Positions 57,943 to 64,000 of a stretch of DNA of 64,000 bases are shown one piece after another. A program made the translations under genes and the position numbers. The notes beneath the pieces are model-generated. The model was not told the origin of the DNA, made no database searches, and worked only from the letters and a program-made list of their open reading frames with translations. Numbering within the stretch: position 1 is the stretch's first letter; each line of letters begins with the position of its first letter. Origin of the DNA: Arthrobacter sp. C9C5. GTDB taxonomy: Bacteria; Actinomycetota; Actinomycetes; Actinomycetales; Micrococcaceae. The stretch covers positions 1 through 64,000 of the forward strand of contig NZ_JABFMX010000019.1 of assembly GCF_013359735.1 (NCBI RefSeq), read 5' to 3'.

Positions 57943-58725
57943 TTAGATCTTGCGGGCCAGAATGGCCTGCTTGACCTCGGCGATTGCCTGCGTGACCTGG
58001 ATGCCGCGCGGGCAGGCCTCGGTGCAGTTGAAGGTGGTGCGGCAGCGCCACACGCCTTCCTTGTCGTTGAGGATCTCCAGGCGCATGTCGCCGGCGTCAT
58101 CACGGGAATCGAAGATGAAGCGGTGCGCGTTGACGATCGCGGCCGGGCCGAAGTACTGGCCGTCGGTCCAGAACACCGGGCAGGACGAGGTGCACGCGGC
58201 GCACAGGATGCACTTGGTGGTGTCGTCGAACCGTTCGCGGTCCTCGGCGGACTGCAGGCGTTCCTTGGTGGGCTCGTGGCCGCGGTTGATCAGGAAGGGC
58301 ATGACTTCGCGGAAGGACTGGAAGAACGGCTCCATGTCCACGATCAGGTCCTTTTCCACCGGCAGGCCCTTGATCGGCTCGACCGTGATGGGCTTGGTGG
58401 TGTCCAGGTCCTTGAGCAGGGTCTTGCAGGCGAGGCGGTTGCGGCCGTTGATGCGCATGGCATCGGAACCGCAGACGCCGTGGGCGCAGGACCGGCGGAA
58501 GGAGACGCTGCCGTCAATTTCCCACTTGACCTTGTGCAGGGCGTCCAGGACGCGGTCCGTGCCGTACATGGTGACGTGGAAGTCGTCCCAGGTGGACTCG
58601 TCGGAGACCTCCGGGTTGTAGCGGCGCACGCGCAGGTGGACGTCGAAGGACGGGATGTCCCCGCCGCCGCCGACGCCGGCGGGCAGTTCGATCTTGGAGG
58701 CTGGCTCAGCGAGTTCAGCGGTCAT
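57943..58725 (-). CDS. sdhB: Succinate dehydrogenase iron-sulfur subunit
   Basis: 260-aa SdhB. The [2Fe-2S] ligands are in SCAHGVCGSD with a later ACKTLL (the third position is Asp, as in E. coli). The [4Fe-4S] and [3Fe-4S] sites use CILCAACTSSCP and CTEACPRG. It passes electrons from the flavin subunit to quinone. The start follows the sdhA stop by one base, with GAGGA ahead. Last gene of the operon. Confidence 0.96.
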   Translation of the reverse strand: MTAELAEPASKIELPAGVGGGGDIPSFDVHLRVRRYNPEVSDESTWDDFHVTMYGTDRVLDALHKVKWEIDGSVSFRRSCAHGVCGSDAMRINGRNRLACKTLLKDLDTTKPITVEPIKGLPVEKDLIVDMEPFFQSFREVMPFLINRGHEPTKERLQSAEDRERFDDTTKCILCAACTSSCPVFWTDGQYFGPAAIVNAHRFIFDSRDDAGDMRLEILNDKEGVWRCRTTFNCTEACPRGIQVTQAIAEVKQAILARKI

Positions 58726-58726
58726 C

Positions 58727-60526
58727 TTAGTACTTCCTCACCATCGGCTCGTAGCGCGTAAAGACCACCGGTTTGGTGGCAAGCCGGATGCCGGCAATCG
58801 ACTCGGCGGAACCGTCCGCCGGTGCGTGGTCATCCTTGTACGCCATGGAGTGCTTCATGAATTTTTCGTCGTCGCGCTCGGGGAAGTCCTCGCGGAAGTG
58901 TCCGCCGCGGGATTCCTCGCGGTGCAGGGCAGCCACGGTCATGACCTTGGCGAGCTCCAGCAGGAAGCCCAGTTCCACGGCCTCGAGCAGGTCCAGGTTG
59001 AAGCGCTTGCCCTTGTCCTGGACGCTGATGCGCTGGTACCGCTCCTCGAAGGACGCAATGTCCTTCAGGACCTGGTTGAGCGTCTCGGCGGTGCGGAACA
59101 CCTGCATGTTGGCGTCCATGGTGTCCTGCAGTTCCTTGCGGATCTGGGCCACCTTCTCGGTGCCGTCAGAGGTGCGGACGTGGTCCAGCAGGTTCAGCGT
59201 GTAGGCCTCGGGATCCGCGGGCAGTTCCACGAAGTCCGCGGTCTTGGCGTATTCGGCCGCGGCGATGCCCGCGCGCTTGCCGAAGACGTTGATGTCCAGC
59301 AGCGAGTTCGTGCCCAGACGGTTGGAACCGTGCACCGAGACGCAGGCAACCTCGCCAGCGGCGTAGAGGCCCGGGACGACGGTGTCGTTGTCCTGCAGGA
59401 CCTCGGCGCTGATGTTGGTGGGGATGCCGCCCATGGCGTAGTGCGCCGTCGGGAAGACCGGAACCGGCTCCGTGTACGGCTCCACGCCCAGGTAGGTGCG
59501 GGCGAACTCGGTGATGTCCGGGAGCTTGGCGTCGATGTGCGCCGGCTCAAGGTGCGTCAGGTCCAGCAGGACGTAGTCCTTGTTCGGGCCGCAACCGCGG
59601 CCTTCACGGACTTCGTTGGCCATGGAGCGGGCCACGATGTCGCGCGGGGCGAGGTCCTTGATGGTGGGGGCGTAGCGCTCCATGAAGCGCTCACCCTCGG
59701 AGTTGCGCAGGATCGCGCCTTCGCCGCGGGCAGCCTCGGAGAGCAGGATGCCCAGGCCGGCCAGGCCGGTCGGGTGGAACTGGAAGAACTCCATGTCCTC
59801 CAGCGGGATGCCGCGGCGGAACGCGATGCCCATGCCGTCACCGGTGAGGGTGTGGGCGTTGGAGGTGGTCTTGAAGACCTTGCCGGCGCCGCCGGAGGCG
59901 AACACCACGGACTTGGCCTGGAAGACGTGCAGTTCGCCGGAGGCGAGGTCGTAGGACACGACGCCGGCAACGCGCTTCTGCTTGTACGGCGTGCCGTCCT
60001 CGCGGACTGCGTCTTCCTCGACGGTGAGCAGGTCGAGGACGTAGTACTCGTTGTAGAACTCGACGTTGTGCTTGACGCAGTTTTGGTACAGCGTCTGCAG
60101 GATCATGTGGCCGGTGCGGTCCGCGGCGTAGCAGGCACGGCGGACCGGAGCCTTGCCGTGGTCGCGGGTGTGGCCGCCGAAGCGGCGCTGGTCGATCCGG
60201 CCCTCGGGCGTGCGGTTGAACGGCAGGCCCATCTTCTCAAGGTCCAGGACGGCGTCGATCGCTTCCTTCGCCATGACCTCGGCGGCGTCCTGGTCCACCA
60301 GGTAGTCGCCGCCCTTGATGGTGTCGAAGGTGTGCCACTCCCAGTTGTCTTCCTCGACGTTGGCCAGGGCTGCACACATGCCGCCCTGTGCCGCGCCGGT
60401 GTGGGAGCGCGTGGGGTAAAGCTTGGTCAGTACTGCTGTTCGCGCACGCTGACCGGATTCGATCGCGGCGCGCATGCCAGCGCCACCGGCACCGACAATG
60501 ACGACGTCGTACTTATGGACCTGCAT
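58727..60526 (-). CDS. sdhA: Succinate dehydrogenase flavoprotein subunit
   Basis: 599-aa SdhA that oxidises succinate to fumarate. The FAD motif VVIVGAGGAGMRAAIE starts at residue 8. The covalent flavin His is in RSHTGAAQGG (near 42), and the catalytic Arg region in FGGHTRDHGKAPVRR with the SNRLGTNSLLD segment further on. The ATG at 60526 gives the canonical N-terminus; a TTG seven codons earlier is possible. Confidence 0.96.
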   Translation of the reverse strand: MQVHKYDVVIVGAGGAGMRAAIESGQRARTAVLTKLYPTRSHTGAAQGGMCAALANVEEDNWEWHTFDTIKGGDYLVDQDAAEVMAKEAIDAVLDLEKMGLPFNRTPEGRIDQRRFGGHTRDHGKAPVRRACYAADRTGHMILQTLYQNCVKHNVEFYNEYYVLDLLTVEEDAVREDGTPYKQKRVAGVVSYDLASGELHVFQAKSVVFASGGAGKVFKTTSNAHTLTGDGMGIAFRRGIPLEDMEFFQFHPTGLAGLGILLSEAARGEGAILRNSEGERFMERYAPTIKDLAPRDIVARSMANEVREGRGCGPNKDYVLLDLTHLEPAHIDAKLPDITEFARTYLGVEPYTEPVPVFPTAHYAMGGIPTNISAEVLQDNDTVVPGLYAAGEVACVSVHGSNRLGTNSLLDINVFGKRAGIAAAEYAKTADFVELPADPEAYTLNLLDHVRTSDGTEKVAQIRKELQDTMDANMQVFRTAETLNQVLKDIASFEERYQRISVQDKGKRFNLDLLEAVELGFLLELAKVMTVAALHREESRGGHFREDFPERDDEKFMKHSMAYKDDHAPADGSAESIAGIRLATKPVVFTRYEPMVRKY

Positions 60527-60643
60527 ACCAGATGCTCTTTCTCTCAAAATTCGCTGTAAAACACCGCCGGCGGAGCCTGCGCAGTGAAGTCTCGTGATCC
60601 CTACCCGCGCAGGGCAAGGATCAGCGCCCGGAGGGCCGGGCCG

Positions 60644-61108
60644 CTACGGAGCGGGGCAGAACCCGCCGGGCAGCTGCACGCCGTCGACCACGGGGCACGG
60701 GTTGAAGGTGAAGATCACCAGCGTGCCGAGGATGATGATGGCTGCGGCCGCGGCGTAGAGCACGATCTTCAGCCAGAGACGCGTCGCATCCTTTTCGGCG
60801 TAGTCGTTGATGATGGTGCGCACGCCGTTGGTGCCGTGCAGCATGGCGAGCCACAGCATGGCGAGGTCCCAGACCTGCCAGAACGGGTCGGCCCACTTGC
60901 CGGCCACGAAGCCGAAGTCGATCGCGTGGATGCCCTCGCCGACCAGCAGGTTGACGGTCAGGTGGCCGAAGATGAGGACCACGAGGACGACGCCGGAAAG
61001 CCGCATGAAGAGCCATGCCAGCATTTCGAAGTTGCCCTTGGACGAACCGCTGCGGCGGTACTGCGGCGCAATCTTGCCGCTGCGCGGACTCTGAATGGTT
61101 GCACTCAT
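60644..61108 (-). CDS. sdhD: Succinate dehydrogenase membrane anchor subunit
   Basis: 154-aa membrane anchor with three helices (about 30-52, 75-97 and 110-135). RLSGVVLVVLIFGHLTVNLL and AMLHGTNGVRTIINDY carry the conserved heme/quinone-site residues. Cysteines near the end (NPCPVVDG and GGFCPAP) are unusual extras. GGAGG inside the sdhC 3' end serves its ATG. Confidence 0.92.
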   Translation of the reverse strand: MSATIQSPRSGKIAPQYRRSGSSKGNFEMLAWLFMRLSGVVLVVLIFGHLTVNLLVGEGIHAIDFGFVAGKWADPFWQVWDLAMLWLAMLHGTNGVRTIINDYAEKDATRLWLKIVLYAAAAAIIILGTLVIFTFNPCPVVDGVQLPGGFCPAP

Positions 61109-61111
61109 GGC

Positions 61112-61492
61112 TTAGTGACCTCCGAGGGCGAGGGACAGGTGGCGGATGGAGAAGCCGACCATGACGACGACCCAGAGGGCCAGGACCGTCCACAGCATCT
61201 GGCGCTGGTACTTCGCGCCCTTCTTCCAGAAGTCGACGGCGATGATCCGCAGGCCGTTGAAGGCGTGGAAAACGATCGCTGCGACGAGGCCCGTTTCACC
61301 CAGGGCCATAAGGGGGTTCTTGTAGGCACCGATCACGGCGGTGTAGGCCTCGGGGGACACACGCACCAATGAGGTGTCCAGCACGTGGACCAACAAGAAG
61401 AAAAAGATCACTACACCGGTAACGCGGTGTCCAACCCAGGACCACATGCCTTCACGGCCGCGGTACAAGGTGCCAGCTGGTTTTGTCGGCAC
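61112..61492 (-). CDS. sdhC: Succinate dehydrogenase cytochrome b556 subunit
   Basis: 126-aa anchor subunit with three helices. WSWVGHRVTGVVIFFFLLVHVLD contains the conserved Ser/His of the quinone and heme sites. GTG at 61492 has GGGAGG eight bases upstream, so the longer open frame is not used. First gene of sdhCDAB, behind a good promoter. Confidence 0.93.
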   Translation of the reverse strand: MPTKPAGTLYRGREGMWSWVGHRVTGVVIFFFLLVHVLDTSLVRVSPEAYTAVIGAYKNPLMALGETGLVAAIVFHAFNGLRIIAVDFWKKGAKYQRQMLWTVLALWVVVMVGFSIRHLSLALGGH

Positions 61493-61582
61493 TGAATAAA
61501 CCTCCCTGCAACACAGCGGCGCTGGCATGGGATCCACGCGGGGGGAACGCCTGCTGCGAGAGCACTCGTAAGCTCAAGCCTA

Positions 61583-61611
61583 AATCTAGGCTTCGCCCTC
61601 AGCTTATTCAA
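61583..61611 (-). promoter_or_regulatory. sdhCDAB promoter
   Basis: On the minus strand TTGAAT and TAGATT are exactly 17 bases apart, about 90 bases before the sdhC start. AAGCCTA/TAGGCTT form an inverted repeat over the -10 box. Confidence 0.6.
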
Positions 61612-61749
61612 TTCAGCGGATCGATGGTGACGGCGCCCGGCGCGGTTTTTGACCGCTTTTGAGACGAACGCCACATTCGCCGGCGCCGGCGCCGACTCCG
61701 TTTGCGTGCGCCGCGTGCCAAACTCCGGGGTGTGCGGACGGCGTTCCGC

Positions 61750-61755
61750 TAAAGT
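61750..61755 (+). promoter_or_regulatory. -10 element of leaderless manC promoter
   Basis: TAAAGT ends 7 bases before the manC ATG, which has no ribosome site. Confidence 0.55.
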
Positions 61756-61762
61756 AGCCGTG

Positions 61763-62920
61763 ATGACTACAGACAATATGGCCAGCCACGACTCACCCCA
61801 GGACGCTGCGGCGGACTCACCGCTGAGGCGTTTTATCGCGGTGATTCCGGCAGGCGGTGTGGGGACCCGGCTCTGGCCGCTGTCCCGGGCCGCCGCCCCC
61901 AAATTCCTGCACGACCTCACCGGCTCCGGCAGCACGTTGCTGCGCGCCACCTACGACCGGCTGGAACCCCTCGCGGGCAGCCGTGTGCTGGTCGTCACCG
62001 GAACGGCCCACCGCGAGGCCGTGTGCCGCCAGCTGCCCGAGGTGCGCGAGTCGGACCTGGTCCTGGAGAGCGAGCCCAAGGATTCGGGTGCGGCCATCGG
62101 CCTCGCCGCGGCCATCCTGTTCGAGCGCGATCCGGACACCATCATGGGTTCCTTCGCCGCGGACCAGGTCATCAGCCCCGACGCGCTGTTCCAGGACGCC
62201 GTACGCGAGGCCATCCACACCGCGGCCACCGGCAAGATCGTCACCATCGGCATCAAGCCCACGCACCCGTCCACCGGCTTCGGCTACATCCGCGCCGGCG
62301 ACAAGTTGAGTGTGCCCGGCGCCCCCAGCGCCCACACGGTCGTCGAATTCGTCGAGAAGCCCAGCGAGGAAGTCGCCCAGCAGTACCTGGACAGCGGCGA
62401 GTACGTCTGGAACGCGGGCATGTTCGTCGCGCCGGTCTCGCTCATGCTCAAGCACCTGGAGGCCAACCAGCCGGAACTGTTCGCGGGCCTGCAGGAGATC
62501 GCCAAGGCCTGGGACACCCCGCTGCGCGATGAGGTCACCACCCGCGTCTGGCCGACCCTGCCCAAGATCGCCATCGACTACGCGGTGGCCGAGCCCGCCG
62601 CGGCGGCCGGGGACGTCGCCGTCGTGCCCGGGACTTTCCGCTGGGACGACGTCGGGGACTTCGCCTCCGTGGGCCGGCTCAACAGCGCCAAGGAAGTCGA
62701 CGACGTCACCGTGATCGGCGAGGGTGCCCGGGTCTTCACCGAGAACTCGAGCGGCGTGGTGGTCTCCGACACCAAGCGTGTGATCGCCCTGATCGGCATC
62801 GAGGACGTGGTGATCGTGGACACCCCCGATGCGCTGCTGGTGATGACGAAGGCGCATTCGCAGCGGGTCAAGGCCGCCGTGGACGCACTCAAGGCCAGCG
62901 GCGACACGGACGTCCTCTAG
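61763..62920 (+). CDS. manC: Mannose-1-phosphate guanylyltransferase
   Basis: 385-aa nucleotidyltransferase making GDP-mannose. The signature IPAGGVGTRLWPLSRAAAPK (near 35-54) and FVEKPSEE (near 195) are intact, with GYIRAGD and WNAGMFVAP typical of the family. It lacks the C-terminal isomerase domain of bifunctional ManC/AlgA. The ATG is chosen from the leaderless -10. The product could feed the MgtA/PimB-like mannosyltransferase in this window. Confidence 0.93.
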   Translation: MTTDNMASHDSPQDAAADSPLRRFIAVIPAGGVGTRLWPLSRAAAPKFLHDLTGSGSTLLRATYDRLEPLAGSRVLVVTGTAHREAVCRQLPEVRESDLVLESEPKDSGAAIGLAAAILFERDPDTIMGSFAADQVISPDALFQDAVREAIHTAATGKIVTIGIKPTHPSTGFGYIRAGDKLSVPGAPSAHTVVEFVEKPSEEVAQQYLDSGEYVWNAGMFVAPVSLMLKHLEANQPELFAGLQEIAKAWDTPLRDEVTTRVWPTLPKIAIDYAVAEPAAAAGDVAVVPGTFRWDDVGDFASVGRLNSAKEVDDVTVIGEGARVFTENSSGVVVSDTKRVIALIGIEDVVIVDTPDALLVMTKAHSQRVKAAVDALKASGDTDVL

Positions 62921-62992
62921 TCCGCTTCCGGTAAGCGGGGCCGTCCTGCCGTAACCGTCCGACCGCGATGCCGCTATTTTTCTGACTCTCGC

Positions 62993-62998
62993 TAGAGT
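62993..62998 (+). promoter_or_regulatory. -10 element of a leaderless amidohydrolase promoter
   Basis: TAGAGT ends 6 bases before the GTG start of the M20 amidohydrolase gene; no ribosome site is present. Confidence 0.5.
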
Positions 62999-63004
62999 GA
63001 TTGT

Positions 63005-64000
63005 GTGCGCAATTACACTACTGAAGCTGAGCCAACTACCCTGGTGAGGCCGTGGCTGGAGCCACTCCTGCCGGAGCTGACCGCCTTCCGCCGCGACCTG
63101 CATGCGCACCCCGAGCTGTCCTTCAAGGAGTTCCGCACCACGGACAAGCTGGCCCAGCGGCTCGAGGCTGCCGGCCTGACGCCGCGCCGGCTCGAGGGCA
63201 CCGGGCTGACCGTGGATGTCGGCGAGGGCCCCATCGCCACCGCGCTCCGCGGCGACATCGACGCCCTGCCCATCATCGAAGAGACCGGGCTGCCGTTCGC
63301 GTCCAAGAACCACGGCGTGACGCACGCCTGCGGCCACGACGTCCACACCACCACGATGCTGGGCATCGCCCTGATCCTGCAGCGGATGCACGAGTCCTCG
63401 CCGCTGGGCGGCACGGTCCGGATCATCTTCCAGCCGGCCGAGGAGACCATGCCCGGCGGCGCGCACGCGTGCATCGAACAAGGTGTGCTGGAGGGGGTGC
63501 CGCGGATCCTGGCGCTGCACTGCGACCCCCGGATCGAGGTCGGCAAGATCGGCACCCGGATCGGCGCCATCACCTCGGCGTCGGACACCATCAAGATTGA
63601 ACTGACCGGCCGCGGCGGCCACACCTCGCGCCCGCACCTGACCGAGGAACTCGTCTTCGCCCTCGCGCAGATCGCAGTCAACGTCCCGGCCGTTCTCTCC
63701 CGCCGCGTCGACGTCCGCAGCGGCGTGTCCGTGGTCTGGGGACACATCTCGGCCGGCTCGGCACCGAACGCCATCCCGGCGAGCGGCTACATGGCCGGCA
63801 CCATGCGCTGCCTGGACCGGGATGCCTGGCACAGCGCGGGGGAGATCCTCGACGAGGTGGTGCAACAGATCGCGGCCCCCTACGGCGTCGACGTGCACCT
63901 GGAGCACACCCGCGGCGTGCCGCCCGTGGTGAACTCCGAGCACGAGACCGCGCTGATCGAGGCCTCGGCCCGGGCCGAAATCGGCGAGAGTTCCGTGGTG
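63005..64000 (+). CDS. M20 family amidohydrolase (partial, runs off the end)
   Basis: At least 332 aa of an M20D metallopeptidase/amidohydrolase. LTAFRRDLHAHPELSFKEF, RGDIDALPIIEETGLPF, HACGHDVHTTTML (metal His/Asp), IFQPAEETMPGGA (catalytic Glu pair) and GRGGHTSRPH are all in order, as in N-acyl-amino-acid or hippurate hydrolases. The stop lies beyond the window, which is why no closed frame exists. The GTG start sits 6 bases after a TAGAGT -10, so the mRNA is probably leaderless. Confidence 0.9.
   Translation, partial: MRNYTTEAEPTTLVRPWLEPLLPELTAFRRDLHAHPELSFKEFRTTDKLAQRLEAAGLTPRRLEGTGLTVDVGEGPIATALRGDIDALPIIEETGLPFASKNHGVTHACGHDVHTTTMLGIALILQRMHESSPLGGTVRIIFQPAEETMPGGAHACIEQGVLEGVPRILALHCDPRIEVGKIGTRIGAITSASDTIKIELTGRGGHTSRPHLTEELVFALAQIAVNVPAVLSRRVDVRSGVSVVWGHISAGSAPNAIPASGYMAGTMRCLDRDAWHSAGEILDEVVQQIAAPYGVDVHLEHTRGVPPVVNSEHETALIEASARAEIGESSVV

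Noticed and set aside
61817-63943. A 708-codon minus-strand frame across manC and the amidohydrolase
   Set aside because: Composition (Gly, Asp, His, Val, Arg) is that of a shadow frame; both plus-strand genes carry catalytic motifs.

Overview
The window is high-GC actinobacterial chromosome, most like Arthrobacter, Pseudarthrobacter or a related Micrococcaceae. The evidence is a monomeric isocitrate dehydrogenase, a PerM-like (DUF6350) gene next to purN, GTG and TTG starts, several leaderless promoters (TANNNT placed 6-7 bases before the start codon) and actinobacterial-type FolD, PurU and SdhCDAB. There is no phage, plasmid, insertion sequence or CRISPR array. It is a core and metabolic region with unusually many intergenic palindromic repeats.

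Layout. 1-1.6 kb: the 3' end of a 5S rRNA with its terminator, a short-chain dehydrogenase and a small secreted Excalibur protein. 1.8-7.9 kb: three tandem paralogous PAS/GGDEF/EAL cyclic-di-GMP proteins whose catalytic and inhibitory sites have diverged. 8-10.5 kb: a two-gene operon of a glycosyltransferase and UDP-glucose dehydrogenase. 10.9-12.6 kb: flotillin with a short NfeD-like partner. 12.9-15.3 kb: membrane proteins. 15.3-20.3 kb: purN and purH, separated by an AbiEi/nuclease-like gene bracketed by repeated hairpins and by an MFS transporter. 20.3-21 kb: a tandem array of a 115-bp repeat. 21-24.5 kb: a secreted trypsin-like protease and isocitrate dehydrogenase. 24.6-29 kb: an SRPBCC protein, a Ser/Thr kinase coupled to a lipoprotein gene, and a Pro-rich secreted protein. 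29-32.4 kb: a Gfo/Idh/MocA oxidoreductase and a MacB-type ABC exporter.

32.6-38 kb: a ChvE/MmsA/MmsB sugar transporter with its ROK repressor; both the repressor gene and the transporter operon carry a related candidate operator. 38.2-44.2 kb: a catabolic cluster with a DavA-like amidohydrolase, a PucR regulator, an APC permease and a DavB-like amino-acid 2-monooxygenase, which would turn lysine (or arginine) into its omega-amino acid. 44.3-49.4 kb: a gamma carbonic anhydrase-like protein, small genes, purU, and glyA-folD behind a ZTP (pfl) riboswitch, so one-carbon metabolism is linked to purine status. 49.5-52.2 kb: a three-gene ABC-2 exporter. 52.2-57.8 kb: a VOC protein, exodeoxyribonuclease III, trpS, a 2'-5' RNA ligase-like protein, a YihY-family membrane protein and a hydrolase. 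57.9-61.5 kb: sdhCDAB. 61.7-64 kb: manC and an M20 amidohydrolase that runs off the end.

The least explained features are the repeat families (115-bp array at 20.4-20.9 kb with a diverged single copy at 10.7 kb; hairpins at 15.9 and 17.0 kb; arrays at 30.2 and 44.2 kb), a leader ORF coupled to the third c-di-GMP gene, a nested inverted-repeat region at 1.6 kb, and promoter elements built into the stop codons of upstream genes.
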